From Psococerastis gibbosa (lineage: Eukaryota > Arthropoda > Insecta > Psocodea > Psocidae), in NCBI GenBank assembly GCA_963971405.1, contig OZ020492.1, positions 11,644,151 through 11,708,150 of the forward strand: DNA of 64,000 nt. The letters run 5' to 3'. This document shows, piece after piece, positions 1 to 9,299 of the stretch. The position numbers and the translations under genes were made by a program. Below the pieces are notes generated by a model. That model had not been told where the DNA came from, ran no database searches, and saw nothing but the letters and a program-made list of their open reading frames with translations. How positions within the stretch are numbered: the stretch's first letter is position 1; every line of letters begins with the position of its first letter.

Positions 1-348
1 CAAAAACGTAAGGAAGAAATACTCCCATTCTATGACCATGTATACGTTAGAAATGAAGAAAGGGCAAGGAAATACTTGGAAAAACAAAACCAAAACAAAA
101 CTGATCCACCAGACGTGGAAGGACTGGACGTTTACGTTGAAAGAAATAGACCCAGGAAAATTGATCCCCCATTTGAAAAAATTAAAGCCACAAGTCAATC
201 TGGCGGGAAAATTATTGGACTTACAAGTAAAAATAGACCTACTACAGCACATGTTAGGGCAATCAAACGATTGAGAGAACCTGGTATTAATTTGCAGGTT
301 GATCCTACCCCCTCACCTGGCTCTTCAGGTGACGGAGACGAAGACTAG
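1..348 (+). CDS. Errantivirus (Ty3/gypsy) pol C-terminus, partial
   Basis: An open frame runs from the window edge (frame 1) to a TAG at 346-348, giving 115 residues. It is basic and ends in a Pro/Ser/Gly/Asp-rich tail (TPSPGSSGDGDED), as expected of the extreme C-terminus of an integrase-containing pol polyprotein. The catalytic parts of pol would lie left of the window, so assignment rests on position: it overlaps the start of a retroviral-type env frame and is followed by a polypurine tract. Pol would supply protease, reverse transcriptase, RNase H and integrase. An ATG-started frame at 32-274 is a shadow. Confidence 0.6.
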   Translation, partial: QKRKEEILPFYDHVYVRNEERARKYLEKQNQNKTDPPDVEGLDVYVERNRPRKIDPPFEKIKATSQSGGKIIGLTSKNRPTTAHVRAIKRLREPGINLQVDPTPSPGSSGDGDED

Positions 349-1864
349 TGGATTCTTCGAAGAACCCTTGGGCAACGCAAGAATCTTAGATCATTATCAT
401 AGCTTTTATTTCTTTATAAACATCTCTAGAATAGAAGATAATTATTTTCAATTGATGGGAAATTTTGATAGACTTAGAACTAATAAAATAAGGGATGTAA
501 TAACAGATAAGATAAAGGGAAATTTAGAACTAGAACTAAAAGAAATTCGACAAGTTTTAGACAAGTTGAATCGTAAACGGGAAAAAAGGGGATTAGTAAA
601 CGCCATGGGGAAAATGATAAAATTCATTACGGGAAACCCTGATGATGACGATCTACAAATTATAAATAATAACATAAATAAACTTTTTCAAAGTCAAAAG
701 TCAGAAATAGATAAAATTAGTAAAATTGCATCTTTTGCCAATCATGTCAGTAAACGGTTCGCATATGAAACTAAAGTCATCAATACAAATATCAATCAAA
801 CTCTGAAATACCTTCGTAATTTCACAGATGAAATAAATCTTAGAGCTCTACTTCAAACTGAAATTTTTCAAGCTCAAACTATTTTGAAACTTCTGTTAGT
901 AATAGAAAGAACCATAAGTATGTCATTGGCTGGCATTCCTAATCTGGAGCTTATCAATCTTCAAGAATTACTGGAGATTCGTAAATATCTAACAAAAGTA
1001 TATAGCCCGCAGCAATTATTTCCACTTGATAGATTCCATCCATTCAAACTGCTCGAAACATCAAAATTGACTATTTTTGAAGTTAACCAGACAATCACAT
1101 TTATTATAAAAATACCAATCCTTAAACCTTTTATTGCCAACCTATCCCGAATATACCCAGCACCAAACGACGACAACGTTATCATCATGCCACCAAAGAA
1201 GTATATCGTCCACATCGGCGACTCCGAGCTCTGGACCGACGACGAATGTGACTCAACAAATGAAATTATGCTGTGTACTACAGAACCCTCACAGGACAAG
1301 TGCTCCACCAAAACCCCTAATACTTGTGAAACTGCAAAAATACTTAATGACTACACAATTGTGCGCGAACTTAGCAACCACCAAATTCTTGTCATGTTTA
1401 GTGAATCCTCCGAAGTGATTGAGGACTGCTCAGGTATCTTAGAACGCAGATCTCTTAAAGGGATATTTTTACTGCACTCACGCTGCCGCATATTAATTGG
1501 ACCCTATACATATTCGTCAACATCACCAACTTTCGAAATCACAATTCCAAAAACATCCAGCGTTGACCTACTCCCAATAAAGGGTATTCAACTGAAACTC
1601 CATCACCTAGATGACCCACAAGAAATCATGTTAGAAGCAAAGGAGATATCGCAACCAAACAATTTTGAAAACATCACCCAGATCATCCAACACTCCGCCT
1701 CCTTGTTCAGTCTATGTATCATCATAGCCATTCTACTCTTCATCTGGAAATTTCGCAACCGTATCTACGACCTATTCTATAAACCAAGGACAATCATACA
1801 CCTGGATCACATGCCAGGGAAAGAAGCAGCCAACAAAATGAACGAGGACGTTCACCCCTCTTAA
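299..1864 (+). CDS. env: Errantivirus envelope (baculovirus F-like) protein
   Basis: This is an uninterrupted 521-codon frame. A furin-type site, REKR followed by GLVNAMG, lies at residues 94-101; a Gly/Lys-rich stretch and an Asp run (GNPDDDD, 112-118) follow, as in insect errantivirus envelope proteins related to baculovirus F proteins. A long alpha-helical ectodomain with a Cys-rich distal part follows. A hydrophobic segment at about 469-483 (LFSLCIIIAILLFIW) and a basic cytoplasmic tail of about 38 residues end the protein. The first codon is TTG, overlapping pol by 50 bases, and no clear signal peptide is visible. Errantiviral env is normally made from a spliced RNA, and TTTGCAG at 291-297 could be the acceptor; the leader may be encoded upstream. 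Membrane-fusion function is inferred from family, not shown. Confidence 0.85.
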   Translation: MILPPHLALQVTETKTSGFFEEPLGNARILDHYHSFYFFINISRIEDNYFQLMGNFDRLRTNKIRDVITDKIKGNLELELKEIRQVLDKLNRKREKRGLVNAMGKMIKFITGNPDDDDLQIINNNINKLFQSQKSEIDKISKIASFANHVSKRFAYETKVINTNINQTLKYLRNFTDEINLRALLQTEIFQAQTILKLLLVIERTISMSLAGIPNLELINLQELLEIRKYLTKVYSPQQLFPLDRFHPFKLLETSKLTIFEVNQTITFIIKIPILKPFIANLSRIYPAPNDDNVIIMPPKKYIVHIGDSELWTDDECDSTNEIMLCTTEPSQDKCSTKTPNTCETAKILNDYTIVRELSNHQILVMFSESSEVIEDCSGILERRSLKGIFLLHSRCRILIGPYTYSSTSPTFEITIPKTSSVDLLPIKGIQLKLHHLDDPQEIMLEAKEISQPNNFENITQIIQHSASLFSLCIIIAILLFIWKFRNRIYDLFYKPRTIIHLDHMPGKEAANKMNEDVHPS

Positions 1865-1873
1865 GGGGGGAGG
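1862..1873 (+). promoter_or_regulatory. Polypurine tract (plus-strand primer)
   Basis: An A/G-rich run (TAAGGGGGGAGG) begins within the env stop codon and is followed directly by AGTTAC, a common start for errantivirus LTRs. It would prime plus-strand DNA synthesis. Confidence 0.65.
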
Positions 1874-2210
1874 AGTTACGTCACTGAAGGTGCTGAGGTT
1901 TACTGCTGAAGGCACGCTCAGGAATTACAAACAACACGGCCTTGCACCACAAGGCAGGAGAAACACAGGATTTATTGCTTCAGTCTGAATTCACAGCTCG
2001 TACGTTTAAGTATTATAATTTTAGTGTAAGAATTTTGGGTCATTTTTTAAAAATTAAAAATTGAGTCTTAAAACTTAACTATATATATGTATAAATTCCT
2101 CCGTGGGCACCTCAATCAAAACCTATGAAAGGTTTGTGTGATTGAGTTTGTGATGTTTTAACATAACTTAAGTAATAATAATAAATTTTGAAAAGTTTCT
2201 AGAAAATTAC
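1874..2210 (+). repeat. Putative 3' LTR of the errantivirus
   Basis: It begins AGTTAC right after the polypurine tract and contains a TATA-like stretch (ATATATATGTATAAA) near 2080-2095. AATTAC at 2205-2210 is a plausible end. The 5' LTR lies outside the window, so the limits cannot be confirmed. A minus-strand LINE ends just to the right, and an ATAATAATAA run at 2175-2184 could instead be that LINE's 3' tail, in which case the LTR is cut short. Confidence 0.45.
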
Positions 2211-2250
2211 AGGAGGATAAATTGCAATTGGCTAATAGATTTGAAATGAT

Positions 2251-4014
2251 TTATTTTTTAATCCAGATTTTAATTAGTTTTATAAATTTATGTTTATTAT
2301 TTACATGGCATTTTAGGAAAAGAGGTAATAGGTTATATAATTTTGTTACTTGATAGAGAGGTGAATGGAAAGCAAGTGATTTATTTATGTTGGGCGTATT
2401 GACAGATAGCTGGTTCCTAGTTCTGGTTTCATAAATATGTTCAATTAATGGTGGCAATATTAACTTACGCTCGGGGAGTAATGATAGAAGTGCTATTTTA
2501 TAAACAGTTTGTACTTCAGGGACATAAAACTCTAAGTGCAATAAATTAGATGGATAACGATAATGTCTGTTCAGAGCCACTCGAATCAATACTCTCACAC
2601 TTCTCTCTAATAATGACGTGTATGTGGAGTAAGAGCCACCCCAAACTACTATAGAGTATTGTATTATCGAATGAATTAAAGCGTAATAGACTGTTCGTGG
2701 TTGATTTAAGTTCAAAATTTCTCGTAACAGTTTGAATTTATAAATAGATCTTCTAATTCTCTTACATAAGTTAATGATATGATAGTCCCATTTAACATTT
2801 TGATCAATAATCACACATAAATAATTAATGTGATTCACTTTTTTCAGAGCATCACATGAGCAATCATGATGAGAGTTACAATCGTTTTTATGAATTTTAA
2901 TGTTAAAATTGTTATTAGGTTGTCCTAATGAGTTTGCACTATATGTCAAATAATTTGTCTTATTAATATTAATTGTTAATAAATTTTTATCTAACCACGC
3001 CTTGATCAAATTTATATCACATTCTGCTCTTACATTTACTACAGACCATTCATCATTAGAGATAGTTAAAACCGTGTCATCCGCAAACGCCGTCAAGGAT
3101 CCATTTAATTGTAATTTAAATATATCATTTAAGTAAATATTAAATAAAATTGGGCCAAGTACAGTTCCTTGTGGGACTCCATACACAACTAAGGAAGGGT
3201 CGCTTATTGTATCTTGTATTTTTACACATTGAGTACGGTTTTTAAGATAACTAGTTAAGAAAAGTAAGGGTATTCCTCTTATTCCAGCCATGCTTAATTT
3301 ATCTAGTAGAATGTGATGAGCCACCGTGTCAAACGCTTTTTGCAAATCAATAAAGATGGAAAGAATTTTATTATTGTTATTTAGATTGTCATAAACTTCA
3401 TTGGCCAACCTTAAAATTGCATCTTGAGTACATCTATTTTTGCGAAAACCGTACTGATGTTTAGAAAAGAAATTAGTATCATCTAGAAAGGCATTTAATC
3501 TTATCTTGAAGGCCTTTTCAATGATTTTAGATAACGCAGAGGTAAGGGAAATCGGCCTATAATTATTTGTATCTTCATGGTCACCTTTCTTGTATAATGG
3601 AATAACCAAAGTTGGTTTAAGACAGTCGGGAAACCTCCCATTTGAGAATGCTAGATTTATTATATGTGTGATAGGTACAACAAGTAATTCTTTATGTATT
3701 TTTAAAGTTATAGCGGAGATATTGTCAAAGCCACAAGAATTTGAGTTATTTAATGACATAATTAATTGTAAGACTTCATGCTCATCAACAGGAGTTAAAA
3801 ACATAGATTTTTCACTAAGAGTAATAGGTGGGTCGAAAACGTCATTTTGTGAAATAGATGCAGCCATTTTAGGTCCAATTTGGCAGAAGAAATTATTAAA
3901 AATATTAGCAATATTTTTTGAATCCTTTGTAATAGACCCATCAACATCCCGAATACTCAAAATTTGTTGTGAAGGTTTTTTCCGATATGTCATTTCATTT
4001 ATAGTATTCCACAT
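2251..4014 (-). CDS. LINE reverse transcriptase (3' part of the element ORF)
   Basis: 587 codons of a non-LTR retrotransposon reverse transcriptase. Visible RT blocks are NYRPISL (about 151-157), KHQYGFRKNR (185-194), the first catalytic aspartate region FIDLQKAFD (221-229), PQGTVLGPILF (281-291) and the FADD box (310-313). The C-terminal third has the Arg/Leu-rich pattern of CR1/jockey-type ORF2 proteins. The reading frame continues from the endonuclease frame at 4064-5218 but is shifted by one base, so this is the downstream half of one EN-RT ORF and the first ATG here is internal. The RT copies the element's RNA at a nicked target. The exact clade within the CR1/jockey group is not certain. 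Confidence 0.9.
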   Translation of the reverse strand: MWNTINEMTYRKKPSQQILSIRDVDGSITKDSKNIANIFNNFFCQIGPKMAASISQNDVFDPPITLSEKSMFLTPVDEHEVLQLIMSLNNSNSCGFDNISAITLKIHKELLVVPITHIINLAFSNGRFPDCLKPTLVIPLYKKGDHEDTNNYRPISLTSALSKIIEKAFKIRLNAFLDDTNFFSKHQYGFRKNRCTQDAILRLANEVYDNLNNNNKILSIFIDLQKAFDTVAHHILLDKLSMAGIRGIPLLFLTSYLKNRTQCVKIQDTISDPSLVVYGVPQGTVLGPILFNIYLNDIFKLQLNGSLTAFADDTVLTISNDEWSVVNVRAECDINLIKAWLDKNLLTININKTNYLTYSANSLGQPNNNFNIKIHKNDCNSHHDCSCDALKKVNHINYLCVIIDQNVKWDYHIINLCKRIRRSIYKFKLLREILNLNQPRTVYYALIHSIIQYSIVVWGGSYSTYTSLLERSVRVLIRVALNRHYRYPSNLLHLEFYVPEVQTVYKIALLSLLPERKLILPPLIEHIYETRTRNQLSVNTPNINKSLAFHSPLYQVTKLYNLLPLFLKCHVNNKHKFIKLIKIWIKK

Positions 4015-4063
4015 TTCTTTAGGATTACCATTAGTATTTTTTATTTTATCCGAATAGTAGGGC

Positions 4064-5218
4064 CTATAGTATCTTTGTTTTTTTAATTAACTTATTAACC
4101 CTAGTTCGAGTGGTTCGGTATTCATTTTGTAATATCACATTAAAAGGCTGCTTCTTTAACCTCACCATTAACTTGTTTCTGGCTGAAATTTCAATTACCA
4201 GGTCATTAGTCATCCACGGTTTTAATTTTTTCATTCTGGACGAGATTATTTTATTTTTTGTATTTCTATTTATTATGGTCTTTAAGCTATTTGTGAAAAA
4301 TTCAGTGGCTATGTCAACATCTTTCTCATCAATAACTTCCTTCCAGGACTTGACAGTTAGGTCCCTCCCCAGCTTAATATGATCAATAAGAAAGTTCTTT
4401 TTTTTACAGTTGTCAGATTGAACTCTATTTTGAGTCTGAACAGACAGCATCGTCACATCGTGATCAGTTATGTCGCATTTGATTATCATACCTAGGGCTC
4501 TATTACAATGAATATTAGAAAAAATGTGATCTATACTTGTTTTTGAGTTTGCTTCTATTCTAGTAGGTGCCGTGATATGGGGAAGCAATCCATGCGAAGC
4601 CAATATAGTCAGATAATCTTGAATTATTAAAAAAATTAAATCATTTTCTTTAGCTGTAATATTCAAATTAATATCTCCCATTATTATAAATGAAAATGTT
4701 TTATTATTTAATCTGAATAGATCACCCAGATAAGAATCTAGAGAGTCTACAAATTTTCTAGGACATCTTGAGGGCGAGCGATATACACATAAAATACTTA
4801 AAGTTAAACTTTCCATGTTAATTTTTAATAGAGAAGAATTTGATTCTTGTAATTTTAAGACCTCAAAATCAACGCGTAAATTTTCATGATAAAAAATTAT
4901 AACTCCATCATTCCTATTGAATTTTCCAGGTGACACCAGAGTCTGATAACCCCGAATTGAAAAATAACAATCGTCTTCATCAAACCAAGATTCAGTTAAT
5001 ATAATTACTTGTATTTTTGTTTCCAATTGATGGAGAAAAAGGAGAAATTGGTCAAAATGTTTATAAATGCTACGTATGTTGTATTGTAATATGTTAATAT
5101 TTTGATCTAAAATTAATTTGTAATTTCCTAATGTACCATCAAAACTTAATGTCTCCTTCATCTGACCATGATCATTGTTATCCTCCTGTATTACATACCA
5201 GGCAAAATTTCCTGTCAT
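4064..5218 (-). CDS. LINE apurinic/apyrimidinic-type endonuclease (5' part of ORF)
   Basis: 384 codons with the exonuclease/endonuclease/phosphatase fold motifs in order: LQYNIRS (about 44-50), LTESWFD (74-80), a YRSPS block, GDINLN, TSIDHIFSN and the terminal DHDVTML. These provide the metal and catalytic residues that nick target DNA for target-primed reverse transcription. The frame ends shortly after a run of seven T at 4078-4084 (A on the coding strand), where a one-base slip separates it from the RT frame. All motifs are present, so the copy looks young apart from that slip. Confidence 0.88.
   Translation of the reverse strand: MTGNFAWYVIQEDNNDHGQMKETLSFDGTLGNYKLILDQNINILQYNIRSIYKHFDQFLLFLHQLETKIQVIILTESWFDEDDCYFSIRGYQTLVSPGKFNRNDGVIIFYHENLRVDFEVLKLQESNSSLLKINMESLTLSILCVYRSPSRCPRKFVDSLDSYLGDLFRLNNKTFSFIIMGDINLNITAKENDLIFLIIQDYLTILASHGLLPHITAPTRIEANSKTSIDHIFSNIHCNRALGMIIKCDITDHDVTMLSVQTQNRVQSDNCKKKNFLIDHIKLGRDLTVKSWKEVIDEKDVDIATEFFTNSLKTIINRNTKNKIISSRMKKLKPWMTNDLVIEISARNKLMVRLKKQPFNVILQNEYRTTRTRVNKLIKKTKIL
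4078..4084 (-). other. Frameshift site between EN and RT
   Basis: A seven-base homopolymer (A on the coding strand) marks the point where the endonuclease frame changes to the RT frame. It could be a replication slip, a sequencing error or, less likely, a programmed shift. Confidence 0.6.
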
Positions 5219-5655
5219 AACGAAAAATCAAGTGAGAAAAAAAGACACAAAGCATTTATGAACGTGCAGGAGCAAAAACAAACAAAGTTCGTAAATTAAG
5301 GCTGCTCAGAAGTTGTAGAGAATTGACCACTCAGCTTCACAAGATCGTCACTTGAACTAATACGAATCGGCTTAGTATTTTGGCTCTTCCTTATCATTAT
5401 CTTGCCGTCAGTAACCCAGGTGTAGTTGAATTCAAAAGATCGGGCAAAATCCTTACAGGAGCGCAAGAGTTTATAGTTCTCAGAAGTTAGGTGTTCACTG
5501 ATTAGTTAGCTGGTTAGTCTGATAATACCTATTTTCAATTGATATGGCCACACCAGCCGTATAAATTCGGCCTAACTAAAAACCGTTTCTTTTTGGTCAT
5601 TAAGCTCCCATAAAGCATGGACAGGTGGGGGAGAGACAGCTTTCTTGTACTGACA
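5219..5655. other. Probable LINE 5' leader and flank
   Basis: No ORF is supported here. The first 300 bases upstream (on the minus strand) of the LINE endonuclease are probably its 5' UTR. The element's 5' end cannot be placed without another copy. Confidence 0.35.
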
Positions 5656-6130
5656 TAGAAATAGGTAAGCAAAAATTATAAAAATCCAAAGACAGCAAAA
5701 ACCATGTAAAAAGCTTAAAAAACCCTTTTCGGGGTTTCTCAGTGAAAACCCGTTGAAATCTCGAAATCGAAAATTTCGACTATTACAAATTTTTCCATAT
5801 CTTGGGGTAGAAATAGGAAGGCAAAAAATTATAAAAATCCAAAGACAGCAAAAACCACGTAAAAAGCTTAAAAAACCCTTTTCGGGGTTCCTCGGTGAAA
5901 ATCCGTGGAAATTGCGAAATCGAAAATTTCGACCATTACAAATCTTTCCTTATCCTGGCGTAGAAATAGGAAAGCAAAAATTATAAAAATCCAAAGACAG
6001 CAAAAACCACGTAAAAAGCTTAAAAAACCCTTTTCGGGGTTTCTCGGTGAAAATCCGTGGAAATTGCGAAATCGAAATTTTGGACCGTTACAAATCTTTC
6101 CTTATCCGTAGAAGTAGGAACGCAAAAAAT
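5656..6130 (-). repeat. 153-bp tandem array derived from the 5' end of the DINE-1-like family
   Basis: The motif TAGAAATAGG recurs at 5656, 5808 and 5961 and as TAGAAGTAGG at 6109, giving spacings of 152, 153 and 148 bases. Read on the minus strand, each unit starts like the dispersed family described at 22738 (TTTGCTTTCC, then ATAAGGAAAG, then GGTCGAAATTTTCGATT). It then continues with sequence not seen in the other copies. About three complete units. Confidence 0.85.
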
Positions 6131-6630
6131 TTGAAAAATCCAAAGGGAGCAGAAATACATTATATTGCTGGAGTAGGGGGGGCATAAGATCAGATAAGCT
6201 GGTCGTGATATAGTGGGTGCTCTTGGCCTTTGTTTTACGCTAGTTAATAAAGCTCCATTCATACCAAGCTGCCATTCTATATTGTTATTACTATTTGCAT
6301 AAATGACACGCCTAATTACAGAAATGTTCCCTTAACGGCCTTAACAATTGCAAATTGGAACACGGCATTTTACTACAGTAGAAGTCGGTTACTAGAGACT
6401 CGGACAAGAAAGAAACTCTGTTAATACAGATGATATTTTGGTCTCACTGACCATAAATCCTTACATTTCCAACTACTACATCGGCTTTCCAGGGGCGCAA
6501 AGTTAGGGGGGGGGGCAACAGTACGAAATTTGACTTTTTGCAGAAATGGATGAGAATGAAGAATATTCTCTTTTATTCGATAAAGATGAATCCCTGAGGC
6601 AACAAGAATGTTTCATGAGTGCTGAATGCT

Positions 6631-6710
6631 GTGAAACCCGTAGTGTAGTGGCAACGGTAAAATGCAGATCGTGGGTTCGAGTTCTACCAGATTCAGTTTT
6701 TCTTGATACC
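6631..6710 (+). repeat. tRNA-like SINE head (SINE-B), diverged
   Basis: A box A-like stretch (TAGTGTAGTGGCAACGG) is followed by a box B-like GGGTTCGAGTTC and then CAGTTTTTC. The spacing and the AGTTTTTCT ending match the tRNA-like elements at 37591 and 56093. It is probably a pol III-derived retroposon rather than a working tRNA. Confidence 0.55.
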
Positions 6711-6942
6711 CTATTTCTGGAATGTCCTAAGGAGGTTGTCTCATCAGCCAAGTCAATTTGAGTAGTCACAACAAAACAACATCGTATGGTACTGTATTAA
6801 TCTAAACTGGCAATACAGTACTGAACAATTAGTTTGGTTTTAATACAGTATATTATTTGTACCGTGTTTACAGGTTTTGTAGTTTCTGAAAAATTGGTCA
6901 AAAATTACATTGGCGACTTTGATACTAGACGACTCATTTAGT

Positions 6943-7230
6943 GTTAGTAGTAGTAGTGTTCGTCGGGTTAATAACGACTTAGGCCTCATTTGGGCCCATA
7001 GAGCGACCCCGACTTGACTGTCCTATGCCAGCTCATAAGGCAGTGGACCTCCTGATTATAGTGGATTCCGAACCACTTGGGAAACACAGTCAAGTCACAC
7101 GATTAGTTCGGAGGTGACCAGGACAAGTCCTACCATATTTCCCTACAGGCACTGTGCACACGACCAAGTTATCTGCAGCTTTGAACCTGCTCTGGTCCAC
7201 TGGATTCAACATGGTATGGTGGCCGGTTTT
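6943..7230 (-). repeat. SINE-C copy
   Basis: It is nearly identical to 27881-28158: a GTAGTAGTAG run, GTTCGTCGGG, then the same 260 bases ending GGTGGCCGG. Orientation is inferred from the triplet repeat being the 3' tail. Confidence 0.8.
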
Positions 7231-7386
7231 AATTAATTACTTATCATGGCATGATTGTTTTCAAAAATTTGGAAAGAAGCCCCCTAAGATTAGGGAATGA
7301 CAAGTGGAGACATTTTTAGAACCCCTATGCGAAGAGTGACATATAAGAAACAAAATAACGAAATAGACGCAATACGTCTTATAGTC

Positions 7387-7562
7387 AGGACCTGTAGAGT
7401 AGTGGTACAGACTCCGACTGTCACCCGTTTGAGTCCCACACTGGCTACATTTTCTGGCCATGCTTCGGAGGGCATGTAAAGCATCCTAGTTGAGTGTAAG
7501 AGAGGTTTTTATAGCCCTTAATCCGCTAGGTTGGCTTAGTAATAGAACAACAAAAAAATTCA
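7387..7562 (+). repeat. SINE-A copy (tRNA-derived)
   Basis: A pol III-like head (GTAGTGGTACAGACTCCGAC, then GTTTGAGTCCCACAC) is followed by the family body (TTCTGGCCATGCTTCGG) and the end GGTTGGCTTAGTAATAGAAC. A stretch of the body seen in other copies (GGCGGTCCCGGGCCTT) is deleted. Confidence 0.8.
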
Positions 7563-7795
7563 ATACTCAACGGAGAAGACATAGCCCACTTCATAAAATG
7601 GCAACGCATAAGATGGCTGGGACACGTAAGAATGTCAGACCGCATGCCGAAAAAGATGTACAATGCAAGGTTGACAAGAAGACGACTGGCTGGACGTCTG
7701 ACCTTCGCGAGTTAGGAAGATGGTGGAACGTTGTACAAAACCGAGATCATCAAGGGCTGTAGAACCAGAACAAGAAGAAGAAGAAGACACTTTTA
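7563..7795 (+). pseudogene. LINE C-terminal fragment with (GAA)n tail
   Basis: Broken frames translate to [10 protein letters not shown]...[21 protein letters not shown] and then a Trp-rich stretch ending WWNVVQNRDHQ. This is the usual C-terminal pattern of RTE-like ORF2 proteins (R-W-GH-R-...-GRP...WW..AQDR). A GAAGAAGAAGAAGA run at 7771-7785 is the probable 3' tail. It is 5'-truncated and frameshifted. Confidence 0.6.
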
Positions 7796-8740
7796 GAAAG
7801 CCTCTGGGCGGAAGAAGCCAGCTTGTGAAGCTCTGTGCGGCACTGCCAATGTCTACCTGCAGGCATTTAGTCTCTTTTGTTGGTATGGGGTTGAGCCGTG
7901 GCCTGAGCCATGATTTAATGCGCGCGCGGGCCAACGCGGGTCATAGGACAATGCAGTGCCCGCGGCGCCCCGGCGCACATTGCGGGGGTGGATTTTCATT
8001 ACCCCGAACGATGGCCTATTGGTTTTACATTTATTAATTTACAAGCCCACTCATTTTTAACGGAGCCGTCCGTTTTACTTCTAATGACAGTGTTCATTGT
8101 TGTTTCTATAAATCTCGGTTTATACAAGGTGACCAGACGTACTTTTTAAAGACAATCGCAGGAGGAAAAACCCTACAAGAGTAGAAAATCTAGTATGTCT
8201 CTATATCTTTTATCTCCATTTTATTATATAACATGGCATAACTTAACTTTATTATTTCCATCAAAATCTAATAATCTAGTAAAATATATTATATCTCATG
8301 TAATATCAATCACAGAGCTGTCTAAAATATCACATCCATTAGAAGAAAGTTTTTCTGATTATTTTGATACATTTTAAATTATATTTTTATTTTATTAGGC
8401 CTTTTATTATTATTACTATTTTTTTTTTGTACCTCTTTCTAATACGGTGCAAGAAACAATTGGAGCGGTCTTCAGAAGCTAGGAAGGGTTTTGTTTCTGT
8501 TAGTGGTGGCCACATATCATACATAAAGATTTCTATGCCCCCCCCCCCTTTCCAAGACCGGAGTCATGCCCCACCTGTAGACTGTAGACAAAACCATTCT
8601 AAAACACCCATGACTTCCGCACACACACACACACACCGACCGGCGCAAATACTCGAAAGAGTCCCGCGCCTTTAAAAAAAAAAAAAAAAAATCTATTTTT
8701 TTTAATTATACACACATACAGGAAAATTCAGTGATCAGGA
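7796..8740. other. Intergenic, low-complexity; no gene seen
   Basis: It has a GC-rich patch at 7918-7990, a C9 run near 8540, an (AC)n repeat at 8621-8636 and an A18 run at 8673-8690. ORFs are short and unconvincing. Confidence 0.5.
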
Positions 8741-8754
8741 CTAGTAATAGAAAG

Positions 8755-8830
8755 AAGAAGGAAAGCAAATTGTATTTATTTTCCACGTGGGGGAATTTTG
8801 GGCCTTTTGGCCCACCCGTATATGCGTAAT
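8755..8830 (-). repeat. LINE 3'-terminal fragment with GGGCC hairpin
   Basis: On the minus strand it reads GTGGGCCAAAAGGCCC, then AAAATAAATACAATTTG and a TTTC-rich tail. This is a second copy of the 3' end found at 8870-9027. Confidence 0.55.
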
Positions 8831-8869
8831 TCGTAATTCAATATAAGTTATAAGATTGATGTATACGAG

Positions 8870-9264
8870 ACTACGAAAGAAGGAAAGAAAGAAAGAAAGA
8901 AAAAGATTGTCTTTATTTTGGGCCTTTCGGCCCACTCTTACAATTAAACCATAATGTTAACTTAAATACAATTTAAAATAAAACTTAAAATAAAAACTAA
9001 AACTAAAAGCGGCCATTTCCACACCATTTATACAACATACATACTCAAAAAATAATCATAGCACGCCCTCTTAAACTTCTTTAAACTTTTTTCATTTCTG
9101 ATTGGATCCGGTAGGGAGTTCCAAAGCCTCACCGCCTGCACCGAAAAGGAAGTTGATAAGGCCTGGGATTTATGGATTGGAAATGATATGAGGTCATTTT
9201 GGGTCATGTTCGCTATCAATTTATAAAAACATAAACTACCGAGAAACCCGTCTGACCTTAACAT
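8870..9264 (-). pseudogene. LINE 3' end: ORF C-terminus plus 3' UTR and (TTTC)n tail
   Basis: The 78-codon frame at 9028-9264 ends with SFSVQAVRLWNSLPDPIR and KSLKKFKRACYDYFLS, the typical C-terminus of CR1/jockey-type LINE proteins (LWNSLP...S...FK). The 3' UTR follows on the minus strand and ends with a GGGCCGAAAGGCCC hairpin, AAAATAAAGACAAT and (TTTC)n. It is 5'-truncated. Confidence 0.8.
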
Positions 9265-9299
9265 TTCATCTTAGATTGGTTTCCCTTTTGCAAGTAAAA

